Positions 28,847-37,907 are shown, counted from the first letter of the stretch. The stretch: 41,369 nucleotides of DNA from Bacteroidaceae bacterium (GCA_017614465.1 JAGABW010000043.1:1-41369), one strand, 5' to 3'. The notes: generated by a model not told the origin, from the letters alone. Numbers and translations: made by a program.

Positions 28847-29417
28847 TGATTAAAACCACATATCATTAGAAATCGTTGGATATACAACATCAGCCATAAT
28901 TGGAAAGAGAAGAACTATAAGGTTGAAAACATTAAAATAAATAATTACTGTCCGCTAAGAATCTGGAAGAACTTTCATTTTTTTTAGCGGACAGTAATAT
29001 TATAAACTCATCCCAACATACTTGTAAGGGCATATTTATTTGCACACACAATTTGATTATCCCCTATTTCCTTTGCTAAAAATAATGAAAAAAGAGAATG
29101 ACTTAATCAACATTTAAAACGATTTTTCATGAGGACAAGAATTATAACAGTTTTTGCTAAAATAAATTTGATTAAAATAAGAAAAATTTTTTTTCATATT
29201 TGTGTAAAAACGTAAAGAACTGAAATAACTACAAAATATAGGTATTTTTACAATAAGCAAAGAGTCCGTTCACAAAATTCAATATATAAAAACACTGAAA
29301 TACAGCATAGTTAAAAAATTTTACACTAAAAAACACTTGTTAATGTTTACAAATGTGTAAATGTTTGAAATAAAACTGATTAAAGATTTCCTCAAAAAAC
29401 GCATACCTTTCCCCTAT
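28847..29417. other. Long non-coding AT-rich region upstream of dnaA
   Basis: The stretch holds no supported gene. It contains a 15-bp inverted repeat (28944-28998, listed separately) and a palindromic TTTACA-AATG-TGTAAA stretch near 29347-29362. It is very AT-rich between 29150 and 29400. Sequences resembling DnaA boxes occur (TGTGTAAAA, TTTTACACT) but none match TTATNCACA exactly. It could hold a replication origin, but this is not supported well enough to call. Confidence 0.4.
28944..28998. repeat. Perfect 15-bp inverted repeat between mlaD and dnaA
   Basis: ATTACTGTCCGCTAA (28944-28958) and its exact complement TTAGCGGACAGTAAT (28984-28998) flank a 25-base spacer, with three further pairs possible inside the left end. 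No T tract follows the right arm. It may be the end of the mlaD transcript, a regulatory hairpin, or the trace of a small element. Confidence 0.7.
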
Positions 29418-29448
29418 TTTGCAAATACAAAAAGATATACTACCTTTG
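29418..29448 (+). promoter_or_regulatory. Promoter of dnaA
   Basis: TTTG (29418-29421), 19 bases, TACCTTTG (29441-29448). It predicts a leader of about 48 bases. Confidence 0.75.
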
Positions 29449-29500
29449 CATCGTAAGAAATTAAAATGATAGCTTAATACATAATATTAAAAGAATTGAG

Positions 29501-30859
29501 ATGAAAAAAGAGCTGAACGAAATGTGGGATGAGTGCGTCAAGATTATCCGTGAAAATATTTCACAAGAACAATTCAACACAATCTTTGCCAGCATTAAAC
29601 CGAAGTCATTTAATGAAAACAAACTGATTCTAACAGTACCTGACAGGAGTGTTTATGAATCAATTGAAGAACACTACCTTGATCTAATGACTAAAGTAAT
29701 CTTAAGTGTGTTTAATAAGAACGTGAAATGGGGTTATAGTGTACAATCCGGCAAAAAGGATAATGCTAATGACAAAACATCCAACACATCAAATCAAGTT
29801 GCAGATAATAATGAATCTGCTGTGGAAGAATTAAATTCACAACTCTTCCCTCGTTACACATTCGATAACTTTATCGAAGGAGATAGCAACAGACTTGTAC
29901 GTTCTGTGGGATTGGCAATTGCCAAAAATCCTGCAAAGACATTTAATCCATTATTTATATATGGTCCTTCTGGATGTGGTAAAACACACTTGATTAACGC
30001 TATCGGCTGGGCTGTTAAACAACAACACCCAAATGCAAGAGTTTTATATCTGTCTGCACATTTATTTTATGTGCAATACACTGATGCTGTACGACAGAAT
30101 AAGGTAAACGACTTTATTAACTTCTATCAGACAATAGATGTTATTCTAATGGATGATATTCAAGAATTATCTGGTAAGACACAAACTCAGAATACATTCT
30201 TCCATATATTCAACCACCTTCATTTGAATAACAAACAAATAATATTAACTGCCGACAGACCTCCAATCGAAATAACAGGATTGGAAGACAGACTGCTTAC
30301 CCGATTCAAATGGGGACTACAGGCTGAAATCGAAAGACCAAACAAGGCTCTTTGCAGATCTATTATAAATAATAAAGTAAAGAGCGAATCACTGCCTATA
30401 CCTGAGAATGTATGTAATTACATCGCTGAAAAGGTTAATGGAAGTGTTCGCGATATCGAAGGAGTTATTAATGCGCTCATGGCTTTCTCTGTTGTCTACA
30501 GATGCGAGATAACAATGAAATTAGCAGACAAAGTGCTTCCAAAATTCATTCATACAGACGAAACTCCACTTACAATTAAAGATATTAAACAAGGTATCTG
30601 TAAACAATTTAACATCAGCGAGTCTGAGTTAATATCACAAAGCCGCCGCCAACCATTAGCACAAACAAGACATATCGCTATTTTCTTGGCAAGTAAATTG
30701 ACAAATATGTCAAACACACAGATTGGCGAAAATATGGGAGGAAGAAACCACGCAACAGTGCTTCATTCTATCAACTATGTAAAGAATCTTTGTGAAACAG
30801 ATACTAAATTCAACAAACAATTATCTGAAATAGAAGAACAAATTATACGCAACAGATAA
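29501..30859 (+). CDS. dnaA: Chromosomal replication initiator protein DnaA
   Basis: This AAA+ ATPase binds DnaA boxes and melts the origin; 452 residues. Domain I is at about 1-75 (MWDECVKIIRENISQEQFNTIF). A short disordered domain II is rich in Asn and Ser (about 80-110). The AAA+ core starts at FPRYTFDNFIEGDSNRLV, with Walker A GPSGCGKTH (~152-160), Walker B VILMDDIQEL, and sensor and box regions ILTADRPP and LEDRLLTRFKWG. Domain IV ends with the signature GGRNHATVLHSI, which reads the DnaA box. It is monocistronic, with its own promoter and a terminator after it. Genes such as dnaN, often adjacent in other phyla, are absent, which is normal in Bacteroidota. Confidence 0.97.
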   Translation: MKKELNEMWDECVKIIRENISQEQFNTIFASIKPKSFNENKLILTVPDRSVYESIEEHYLDLMTKVILSVFNKNVKWGYSVQSGKKDNANDKTSNTSNQVADNNESAVEELNSQLFPRYTFDNFIEGDSNRLVRSVGLAIAKNPAKTFNPLFIYGPSGCGKTHLINAIGWAVKQQHPNARVLYLSAHLFYVQYTDAVRQNKVNDFINFYQTIDVILMDDIQELSGKTQTQNTFFHIFNHLHLNNKQIILTADRPPIEITGLEDRLLTRFKWGLQAEIERPNKALCRSIINNKVKSESLPIPENVCNYIAEKVNGSVRDIEGVINALMAFSVVYRCEITMKLADKVLPKFIHTDETPLTIKDIKQGICKQFNISESELISQSRRQPLAQTRHIAIFLASKLTNMSNTQIGENMGGRNHATVLHSINYVKNLCETDTKFNKQLSEIEEQIIRNR

Positions 30860-30907
30860 GAAAACATTCATTCAACTCATTTATAATCCACTCTCAATTA
30901 ATTTTCA

Positions 30908-30941
30908 GAAGGTCGTCCGTGTGGTCGGCCTTCATTTTTTT
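30908..30941 (+). terminator. Intrinsic terminator of dnaA
   Basis: GAAGGTCG (30908-30915) pairs with CGGCCTTC (30926-30933), including one T-G pair, and a T run follows. Confidence 0.8.
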
Positions 30942-31088
30942 GAAAACTTTTAAATATAAAAATAAACAATAGTTTTCTTTTTGGAAAACTTTCCGAATAA
31001 TACATCAAAGATAAAATACTATTAATCAATAGTTTACGTTTTTAAACTTGAAAACTTTTCAAATAAAACCAAAATAATTATTAAATTA

Positions 31089-31120
31089 TTTGTTTTTTCA
31101 GAAAATGAATATTAGATTTG
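31089..31120 (+). promoter_or_regulatory. Promoter of the nrdJ-folB unit
   Basis: TTTG (31089-31092), 20 bases, TAGATTTG (31113-31120). A TTG at 31118 that would extend the nrdJ frame overlaps the promoter itself, so the ATG at 31223 is preferred. The leader is about 98 bases. Confidence 0.72.
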
Positions 31121-31153
31121 CAAAAGAAAATTAACAATAAATATAACGACCGC

Positions 31154-31176
31154 TTGTTGTCTATTGATTACAACAA
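31154..31176 (+). repeat. Hairpin or operator-like inverted repeat in the nrdJ leader
   Basis: TTGTTGT (31154-31160) and ACAACAA (31170-31176) are perfect complements around nine bases, inside the predicted untranslated leader. It does not match an NrdR box or a cobalamin riboswitch. Confidence 0.45.
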
Positions 31177-31222
31177 TATTTATACTTCTTTAGAGAATAA
31201 TAAACATAAAATACAAGTCCAT

Positions 31223-33766
31223 ATGACAGAAACAAATAAGTACACATACGATGAAGCATTAGAATCTTCATTAAAATATTTCGATGGTGATGAATTGGCA
31301 GCTCGTGTATGGGTAAACAAATATGCTATGAAAGACTCTTTCGGAAACATATACGAACAATCACCCGAAGACATGCACTGGAGAATTGCCAATGAAATTG
31401 CGCGTATTGAAAATAAATACGCTAATCCGTTGAATGCTCAAGAAATATTCAACCTTCTTGATCATTTTAAATATATCATACCGGCAGGAAGTCCGATGAC
31501 CGGAATTGGTAATAACAACCAAATAGCTTCATTAAGTAATTGTTTTGTTATAGGATTAGATGGCAATGCAGACAGCTACGGAGCTGTTATAAAAATAGAC
31601 GAAGAACAAGTACAGTTAATGAAACGACGTGGAGGTGTTGGACACGACCTCTCTCATCTTCGTCCTAAAGGAACACCTGTAAAAAACTCCGCATTGACAT
31701 CAACAGGTTTAGTACCTTTTATGGAACGTTATTCTAATTCCACACGAGAAGTGGCCCAAGATGGACGTCGCGGTGCACTAATGCTTTCTGTGTCAATAAA
31801 ACACCCAGACAGTGAGGCTTTTATCGACGCAAAAATGACCGAGGGAAAGGTTACCGGAGCAAATGTAAGTGTCAGAATCAGTGACGATTTCATGAAAGCA
31901 GCCATAAACGGGCAGAAATACACACAACAATACCCTATCGACAGCGACAGTCCTATAGTTAGAAAAGAAATTGATGCCAGTCAACTGTGGAAGAAAATTG
32001 TTCATAACGCATGGAAAAGTGCAGAACCAGGAATTTTGTTCTGGGACACAATCATAAAAGAATCAATACCTGACTGTTATGCCGATTTGGGATATAAAAC
32101 CATATCTACAAATCCATGTGGTGAAATTCCTTTGTGTCCATATGATAGTTGCAGACTTTTGGCTATTAATCTATATAGTTATGTGGACAACCCATTCACA
32201 GCTGCAGCTCAATTCAATTTTAATAAATTCAAGGAACACGTACATGTTGCCCAACGAATCATGGACGACATCATAGATCTTGAATTAGAAAAGATTGAAC
32301 AGATACAAAAGAAGATTGAATCTGATCCTGAAAGTGATGAAATCAAGAATTGTGAACGTCACCTCTGGGAGAAAATATATGATAAGAGCAAAAAAGGACG
32401 CCGTACAGGTGTGGGTATTACCGCCGAAGGTGATATGTTGGCTGCATTAGGTCTGACATACGGAACTCCTGAAGCCACTTACTTCTCAACTGAGGTACAT
32501 AAAACATTAGCCGTAGAAGCATATCGTAGTTCTGTACAAATGGCTAAAGAACGTGGTAAATTTGAAATCTACGATGCTGAACGTGAAAAAAACAACCCGT
32601 TTGTTAACAGAATCAAGAATGTAGATCACAATCTATATAATGAAATGGTCAAGTATGGTCGTAGAAATATAGCTTGTTTGACTATTGCCCCTACTGGCAC
32701 AACCAGTATAATGACTCAAACCACATCTGGAATAGAACCAGTGTTTATGCCTGTATATAAACGTAGGCGCAAAGTTAATCCTAATGACACAAATGTGCAT
32801 GTTGATTTCGTAGACGAAACAGGTGATAGTTTTGAAGAGTTTATTGTATATCATCCTAAATTCATAACATGGATGAAAGTTAACGGAATTGACACTACAA
32901 AAAAATATACACAAGCCGAAATTGATTCTCTTGTACAGAAATCACCATATTACAAAGCTACAGCAAATGATGTTAACTGGCTTGAGAAAATAAAAATGCA
33001 GGGCGCTGTTCAAAAATGGGTTGACCATTCTATATCTGTCACCATAAATCTTCCTTCGGATGTTAGCGAAGACCTTGTCAACCAGTTATATGTTGAAGCA
33101 TGGAAAAGCGGATGTAAGGGTTGTACAGTTTATAGAGATGGTAGCAGAAGCGGTGTACTGATTGCCACAAAAAAGGAGGCTAAAAAAGAACCAGAAAACA
33201 TATGTGCCATGCCTCAAGTTACGGAGATACGCCCAAAGAGCCTGGAATGTGATGTTGTACGTTTTCAGAACAATAAGGAAAAATGGGTTGCATTCGTTGG
33301 CTTGCTCGACGGATATCCATATGAAATATTTACAGGTGTGCTTGATGATGAGGACGGTATAGCTCTTCCTAAAAATGTGGTAAAAGGACATATAATCAAG
33401 AACTATGACGAAGATGGTACAAAGCATTACGACTTCCAATTCGAAAACCGCAGAGGATATAAAACCACAATAGAAGGGCTTTCTTCTCGTTTTAATAAGG
33501 AATATTGGAACTATGCAAAACTAATTAGCGGAGTTCTAAGATATAGAATGCCACTAACTAATGTAATCCGCCTTGTAGGTTCGTTACAGTTAGAAAACGA
33601 AAGTATAAACACATGGAAAAACGGTGTGGAGAGAGCTCTAAAGAAATATGTACAAGACGGAACTAAAGCAACAGGACAGACATGTCCGAATTGTGGACAT
33701 GAAACCCTTGTATATCAGGAAGGCTGCCTTATTTGCACCAACTGCGGTCATTCGCGATGTGGATAG
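31223..33766 (+). CDS. nrdJ: Adenosylcobalamin-dependent (class II) ribonucleotide reductase
   Basis: This enzyme makes deoxyribonucleotides with coenzyme B12 and works without oxygen. It has 847 residues from the ATG at 31223; a longer frame to a TTG at 31118 is ruled out by the promoter. Key sites are Cys107 in SLSNCFV, RRGGVGHDLSHLRP, the catalytic NPCGEIPL loop (Cys299, Glu301), and TGTTSIMTQTTSGIEPVF in the barrel. A TSCPD-type region at about 640-780 (CKGCTVYRDGSRSGVL...) follows, and the chain ends in a cysteine-rich tail with two CxxCG pairs and a final CG (CPNCG, CTNCG) that relays electrons. No separate radical-generating subunit is needed. It is followed by folB after 26 bases, linking dNTP and folate supply in one transcript. 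Confidence 0.95.
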   Translation: MTETNKYTYDEALESSLKYFDGDELAARVWVNKYAMKDSFGNIYEQSPEDMHWRIANEIARIENKYANPLNAQEIFNLLDHFKYIIPAGSPMTGIGNNNQIASLSNCFVIGLDGNADSYGAVIKIDEEQVQLMKRRGGVGHDLSHLRPKGTPVKNSALTSTGLVPFMERYSNSTREVAQDGRRGALMLSVSIKHPDSEAFIDAKMTEGKVTGANVSVRISDDFMKAAINGQKYTQQYPIDSDSPIVRKEIDASQLWKKIVHNAWKSAEPGILFWDTIIKESIPDCYADLGYKTISTNPCGEIPLCPYDSCRLLAINLYSYVDNPFTAAAQFNFNKFKEHVHVAQRIMDDIIDLELEKIEQIQKKIESDPESDEIKNCERHLWEKIYDKSKKGRRTGVGITAEGDMLAALGLTYGTPEATYFSTEVHKTLAVEAYRSSVQMAKERGKFEIYDAEREKNNPFVNRIKNVDHNLYNEMVKYGRRNIACLTIAPTGTTSIMTQTTSGIEPVFMPVYKRRRKVNPNDTNVHVDFVDETGDSFEEFIVYHPKFITWMKVNGIDTTKKYTQAEIDSLVQKSPYYKATANDVNWLEKIKMQGAVQKWVDHSISVTINLPSDVSEDLVNQLYVEAWKSGCKGCTVYRDGSRSGVLIATKKEAKKEPENICAMPQVTEIRPKSLECDVVRFQNNKEKWVAFVGLLDGYPYEIFTGVLDDEDGIALPKNVVKGHIIKNYDEDGTKHYDFQFENRRGYKTTIEGLSSRFNKEYWNYAKLISGVLRYRMPLTNVIRLVGSLQLENESINTWKNGVERALKKYVQDGTKATGQTCPNCGHETLVYQEGCLICTNCGHSRCG

Positions 33767-33792
33767 ATAAACAATAAATAGTATAGAACAAC

Positions 33793-34155
33793 ATGGATAT
33801 AATATTAAAGGATATTAGATTATACGCATATCATGGAGTATTTCCATTAGAAAACAAAATCGGAGATTGGTACACAATCAATCTCCGATTAACCACAAAC
33901 AATATCAAATCAACAATCACCGACAACATTAATGACACTGTCAATTATGGTATTGTTTATAATATCATAAAAGAAGAGATGAACATTCCGTCAAAACTTA
34001 TTGAACATGTTTGCGGAAGAATCAATCAACGTCTTCTTGATACGTTTCAAATAATAGAATCAGTTAAAATTTCTATTCTTAAAAATACGCCTCCAATGGA
34101 AGCTAATTGTTCAGGCTGCGGTGTTGAATTATCAACATCTCGAAACCCGGAATAA
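33793..34155 (+). CDS. folB: Dihydroneopterin aldolase
   Basis: This folate pathway enzyme splits 7,8-dihydroneopterin into 6-hydroxymethyl-dihydropterin and glycolaldehyde. At 120 residues it has the normal length for an octameric FolB. Matching segments are IILKDIRLYAYHGVFPLE at the start (with the conserved Tyr-His-Gly), INDTVNYGIVYNII in the middle, LIEHVCGRINQRLL with the active-site glutamate-histidine region, and KISILKNTPPMEANCSGCGVEL at the end. It lies 26 bases after nrdJ, without its own promoter. Confidence 0.94.
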   Translation: MDIILKDIRLYAYHGVFPLENKIGDWYTINLRLTTNNIKSTITDNINDTVNYGIVYNIIKEEMNIPSKLIEHVCGRINQRLLDTFQIIESVKISILKNTPPMEANCSGCGVELSTSRNPE

Positions 34156-34169
34156 GCATTAGATACTAA

Positions 34170-34187
34170 CTCTCATATATTTGAGAG
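34170..34187. terminator. Short hairpin between converging genes
   Basis: CTCTCA (34170-34175) and TGAGAG (34182-34187) form a six-bp stem between folB and the converging SGNH gene. No clear T tract is present. It is a weak candidate terminator. Confidence 0.35.
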
Positions 34188-34198
34188 CTACATCTTAT

Positions 34199-35068
34199 TT
34201 ATTCATCATCTTTATCCACCATGTATTTCTTCTTCATAGAAACAGCATAAGGATTCTTTACAGCGCGATGGGCTGCAGTTTGAACAGTTTTCAAATCCCA
34301 CAAAGAAAGTCCTTTTGGATAATAACGATTTCCAACCACTTTCTTATGAATAAGACATTCGAACCAAGTGCATGCAGCTATATATCGACCAATGATCAAA
34401 TCCAAATGATAACCATCACGGGTTAGGTTGTTACCAAGATATGTGCTACGTGCATTTTGGATTGCTGTACCACTTGGAATGATATCGTCGATTTTATAGT
34501 CGTTCATCACTTTCTTACTTACCTCCACTATATTATTATACATTATATTTTGGCTTCTGCCATAATACTTGAAACCAGAATGTGTTGAATTTGGAGCATA
34601 AGCCCATGTTTGATGAAACAAAATTTTCGCATTAGGATTGAATAAACGTATTGAGTCCAATAGTTCTTGAAGCAAATCATATGTCTCATATTTACCAGAA
34701 TCATGACTCGCTTGCTGAACTGTTATATAATCCCATGGTTCATCTTTAAGAGCGTCTCTAAGAGCAAAGTTCTTAGTTTCTTTCTTGTCGCCATTCAATT
34801 CAATCTTTCTGTAGGCATAATCATGTTTATCTCCTCTTAGGCAACTTATATGTCGTTCGATGGAACAACCAGGTATATACATATTGCCGATGATAATTGA
34901 TCTGTCTGCAGCAACACATAACTCATGTAGATTTTGTTCTACGGCATCTTGAGAGAAACTATTACCAATAGCTAAAACGCGCACAATTCGTTCCTGGGCA
35001 TTGGCGCCTGATACCCAAAGTGACAACATTATCAATGTCATCACTTTAAACAGCAAATTCTTATTCAT
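34199..35068 (-). CDS. Secreted SGNH-fold hydrolase, DUF4886 family
   Basis: This 289-residue protein has a signal peptide (MNKNLLFKVMTLIMLSLWVS, cut after GANAQ). The core starts with VRVLAIGNSFSQDAVEQNL, the DUF4886 version of the catalytic GDS/GNS block with its serine. It continues with WDYITVQQASHDSG and ILFHQTWAYAPNS, and ends with the Asp-His pair in TRDGYHLDLIIGRYIAA. DUF4886 proteins are often found among polysaccharide-use genes and may remove ester groups from glycans; no substrate is known here. A -7 element lies only four bases from the ATG, so the message may have almost no leader. The neighbours are not carbohydrate genes. Confidence 0.88.
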   Translation of the reverse strand: MNKNLLFKVMTLIMLSLWVSGANAQERIVRVLAIGNSFSQDAVEQNLHELCVAADRSIIIGNMYIPGCSIERHISCLRGDKHDYAYRKIELNGDKKETKNFALRDALKDEPWDYITVQQASHDSGKYETYDLLQELLDSIRLFNPNAKILFHQTWAYAPNSTHSGFKYYGRSQNIMYNNIVEVSKKVMNDYKIDDIIPSGTAIQNARSTYLGNNLTRDGYHLDLIIGRYIAACTWFECLIHKKVVGNRYYPKGLSLWDLKTVQTAAHRAVKNPYAVSMKKKYMVDKDDE

Positions 35069-35072
35069 ACTG

Positions 35073-35080
35073 CAAAGTTA
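35073..35080 (-). promoter_or_regulatory. -7 element very close to the SGNH hydrolase start
   Basis: On the minus strand it reads TAACTTTG, then four bases, then the ATG. No -33 box is visible. If it is used, the mRNA would be leaderless or nearly so. Confidence 0.5.
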
Positions 35081-35153
35081 ATAACTATTCATTAAATTAT
35101 ATACTTCAAGAAACAATTATTCAATAATTATTTCAAATTTCACTATTTATTCG

Positions 35154-35161
35154 TAACTTTG
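35154..35161 (+). promoter_or_regulatory. -7 element for the DUF1015-yigZ unit
   Basis: TAACTTTG, with TTTC at 35131-35134 as a possible weak -33 box 19 bases upstream. The leader is about 62 bases. Confidence 0.55.
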
Positions 35162-35228
35162 CACTCTATAAGAGGTAACAGACTTATGTCTGAAATAGAA
35201 AATAAACAAACATAAATATACATAAACA

Positions 35229-36476
35229 ATGGCAACAATCAAACCATTCAAGGGGGTACGTCCTCCAAAAGAATATGTCGAGAAGATTGAAAGTCGTCCA
35301 TACGACGTACTCGATAGTGAAGAAGCAAGAGCAGAGGCTGGAGACAACGAAATGTCACTCTATCACATCATCAAGCCTGAGATCAATTTTCCACAAGGAA
35401 CAAGCGAATACGACCCTCGTGTATACCAAAGTGCTGCTGAACATTTCCAGATGTTCCAAGACAAAGGTTGGTTAGTTCAAGACGAAAAAGAACAATACTA
35501 CCTATATGCACAGACAATGAATGGAAAGACTCAATACGGACTTGTTGTCGGTGCATATGTAAACGACTACCTGACTGGAGTTATCAAAAAGCATGAGCTT
35601 ACAAGAGCAGACAAAGAAGAAGACAGAATGAAACACGTACGTGTTAACAACGCAAACATCGAACCTGTGTTCTTCGCATACCCTGATAATGATATTCTTA
35701 ATACTCTTATCTCAAAATATGCTAAAAGCGAACCTGAGTATGATTTCATTGCTCCAATTGACGGATTCGGACATAAATTCTGGGTTATAAGCGATGATAA
35801 TGACATTGCTACAATCACAGAAGAATTTAAAAAGATGCCAGCTCTTTATATTGCTGACGGTCACCATCGTAGTGCTGCCGCAGCTTTAGTTGGAGCTGAA
35901 AAGGCAAAGCAGAATCCAAATCACAAAGGTGACGAAGAATATAACTATTTCATGGCTGTATGTTTCCCTGCAAGCCAACTTACTATTCTTGACTACAACA
36001 GAGTTGTACGCGACTTGAATGGTATGACTGCCGACGAATTCCTAAAAGCACTTTCTAAGAACTTCATCGTTGAAGAAAAAGGCACAGACGAATATCGTGC
36101 ACAAGAACTTCACGAGTTCTCATTATATCTTGAAAACAAATGGTATAGCTTGAAGGCAAAAGAAGGCACTTATGACAATAGCGACCCTATTGGAGTACTT
36201 GATGTTGATATCTCATCTCGTCTTATTCTTGATGAATTACTCGACATAAAAGACTTGCGTAAGTCTAACCGCATCGACTTCGTCGGAGGACTTCGTGGTC
36301 TTGGAGAACTTAAAAGACGTGTTGACAGTGGTGAAATGAAGATGGCTTTAGCCCTCTACCCTGTTACAATGCAACAGATTATGGACATTGCTGATTCAGG
36401 TAAAATCATGCCTCCAAAGGCTACATGGTTCGAACCAAAACTCCGCAGTGGACTTATTATCCACAAACTCGATTAA
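35229..36476 (+). CDS. DUF1015 family protein
   Basis: This 415-residue cytosolic protein matches the DUF1015 family along its length: the N-terminal IKPFKGVRPPKEY and RPYDVLD, the KKHELTRADKEEDRMKHV segment, and the family signature YIADGHHRSAAA at about residues 210-221, with its paired histidines. Members are common in anaerobes and are often placed near serine-biosynthesis genes, but the biochemical function is unproven. In this window no serA or serC is present. The next gene, a YigZ homologue, overlaps it by one base (TAATG), which points to co-translation. Confidence 0.9.
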   Translation: MATIKPFKGVRPPKEYVEKIESRPYDVLDSEEARAEAGDNEMSLYHIIKPEINFPQGTSEYDPRVYQSAAEHFQMFQDKGWLVQDEKEQYYLYAQTMNGKTQYGLVVGAYVNDYLTGVIKKHELTRADKEEDRMKHVRVNNANIEPVFFAYPDNDILNTLISKYAKSEPEYDFIAPIDGFGHKFWVISDDNDIATITEEFKKMPALYIADGHHRSAAAALVGAEKAKQNPNHKGDEEYNYFMAVCFPASQLTILDYNRVVRDLNGMTADEFLKALSKNFIVEEKGTDEYRAQELHEFSLYLENKWYSLKAKEGTYDNSDPIGVLDVDISSRLILDELLDIKDLRKSNRIDFVGGLRGLGELKRRVDSGEMKMALALYPVTMQQIMDIADSGKIMPPKATWFEPKLRSGLIIHKLD

Positions 36477-37078
36477 TGTCAGATACATATAAAACAATAA
36501 AAGGTAATGTTGAAGGAACTTACAGCGAAAAACGCAGTAAGTTCCTTGCCTTTGCCTATCATGTAACATCAATAGAAGAAGTCAAAACTTATATCGCACA
36601 AATACAAAAGAAATATTATGATGCCCGACATGTGTGCTATGCCTATATGCTCGGACCAACACGAGAGAATTTTCGTGCAAACGACAATGGAGAACCTTCC
36701 GGGACTGCAGGTAAACCAATACTCGGACAAATCAACTCATACGAACTCACTGATATTCTAATCATAATCGTCAGATATTTCGGAGGAATAAAATTGGGAA
36801 CAAGTGGATTAATTGTCGCTTACAGACAAGCTGCAATTGAAGCTCTTGAAAACGCAGAAATCATAGAAAAGACTGTTGATGAGGACATAACCTTTAAATA
36901 TGATTTTGAAGCGATGAACAGCGTCATGAAAATAATCAAAGATCTTCAACCTCAGATTATTACACAAGACTATGATAATATATGTACAATGACATTAAGA
37001 ATAAGAAAAAGCCTTATGCCACAAATGAAAGATAAACTTCTAAAAATAGAGGGTTTACAGATTATCACAAATGATTAA
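36476..37078 (+). CDS. YigZ/IMPACT family protein (UPF0029)
   Basis: This 200-residue protein contains the conserved core SKFLAFAYHVTSIEEVKTYI, ARHVCYAYMLG, NDNGEPSGTAGKPIL and VRYFGGIKLGTSGLI of the bacterial YigZ / eukaryotic IMPACT family. The second half resembles elongation-factor domain V. It is probably linked to translation or stress; the bacterial role is not settled. An upstream extension to 36425 exists, but it would overlap the DUF1015 gene by 50 bases and lacks homology. The ATG at 36476 overlaps the previous stop codon by one base and is the better start. Confidence 0.92.
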   Translation: MSDTYKTIKGNVEGTYSEKRSKFLAFAYHVTSIEEVKTYIAQIQKKYYDARHVCYAYMLGPTRENFRANDNGEPSGTAGKPILGQINSYELTDILIIIVRYFGGIKLGTSGLIVAYRQAAIEALENAEIIEKTVDEDITFKYDFEAMNSVMKIIKDLQPQIITQDYDNICTMTLRIRKSLMPQMKDKLLKIEGLQIITND

Positions 37079-37095
37079 AATCATTTTATAATAAA

Positions 37096-37156
37096 AAAAA
37101 GAGTATAGCATACCACTAAACTCTTTCTATCATAAAAGAATACTAATACTCTTTTT
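37096..37156. terminator. Possible bidirectional terminator between converging genes
   Basis: AAAAAGAGTAT (37096-37106) and ATACTCTTTTT (37146-37156) are exact complements. An inner AAAGAGT/ACTCTTT alternative is also possible. The A and T runs at the outer ends would suit termination on both strands. Confidence 0.5.
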
Positions 37157-37175
37157 AGTCTCTTATAACCTATAT

Positions 37176-37877
37176 TTATTGTACCACAACTCTCTTTTTG
37201 AAATATAGTGGAATTTGATTCTGTAAATATGTTTTAGCCCAATCATTACTTGAATTACTACGTTTGAAAAGATTTTCAGAACCTTTTTCTAAGCATTCCA
37301 TTGATACAGTATTATAATAAACAGGTTCAGATGATTTGTGTTTCTCATAAACCATTGTTATCAGATAATACTTAGTACTATCATTATTGTCTGATAAAAA
37401 AACCTCCCCTATAGGGAACACCTTAGTTATAGAATCCGTATTATGAGCATCTACATATAAATAAAAATAATCACTTGATGCAATCACCCTCCCTGTACTA
37501 TCTAACAAATAATGTCTTAGTTTAATGTCTGTATTATACTCATCATTATTTGTAAATTTAGTCATAAGGGAAACAGAGGCATTTCTTGAAACAACCTGAC
37601 CAGATTTATTTATTTTAATATCATTCAAGAAAAATCTAAGATCAACACTCTCAAATGTTGAGAAAACACCAATATTGCCAGAATCATCCCCAATCAAATT
37701 GGTGACAATATTATCATCATTATTAGACACCTCTGATTTTGAGAAAACCAGTTCTGTTCCATTAAACTCATTTATTCTGTCAGAGTTAAAATCTGAAATC
37801 AATCGCGCCCCCATCATATCAACACAAAAAACTGACATAAAAGAAGCTATAAATATAAAAATGCGTAATCTATTCAT
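37176..37877 (-). CDS. Secreted protein of unknown function
   Basis: This 233-residue protein has a signal peptide (MNRLRIFIFIASFMSVFCVDM). The mature part has no recognised domain. It shows hydrophobic/polar alternation suggesting a beta sandwich, for example LRFFLNDIKINKSGQVVS, ASVSLMTKFTNN, LRHYLLDSTGRVIASSDYFYLYVD and KYYLITMVYEK. The pattern with an early 'sound' strand block and paired long strands is reminiscent of immunoglobulin-like secreted domains. The C-terminus is basic (KKRVVVQ). A TATAACTTTG element lies 23 bases before the ATG. The neighbours, YigZ and an AraC regulator, give no hint. Confidence 0.6.
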   Translation of the reverse strand: MNRLRIFIFIASFMSVFCVDMMGARLISDFNSDRINEFNGTELVFSKSEVSNNDDNIVTNLIGDDSGNIGVFSTFESVDLRFFLNDIKINKSGQVVSRNASVSLMTKFTNNDEYNTDIKLRHYLLDSTGRVIASSDYFYLYVDAHNTDSITKVFPIGEVFLSDNNDSTKYYLITMVYEKHKSSEPVYYNTVSMECLEKGSENLFKRSNSSNDWAKTYLQNQIPLYFKKRVVVQ

Positions 37878-37899
37878 TGGTATATGCTTTAATTGACAG

Positions 37900-37907
37900 C
37901 AAAGTTA
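37900..37907 (-). promoter_or_regulatory. -7 element for the unknown secreted protein
   Basis: On the minus strand it reads TAACTTTG. It predicts a short leader of about 17 bases. No -33 box was found. Confidence 0.5.

Noticed and set aside
28847..29500. Calling oriC upstream of dnaA
   Set aside because: No cluster of TTATNCACA boxes was found; only degenerate matches are present. Bacteroidota origins need not lie beside dnaA.
31118..31222. Extending nrdJ to the TTG at 31118
   Set aside because: The TTG lies inside the -7 element TAGATTTG, and the extra 35 residues show no family similarity.
31121..31222. Cobalamin riboswitch ahead of nrdJ
   Set aside because: The leader is only about 100 bases, and the conserved B12-box sequence is not present.
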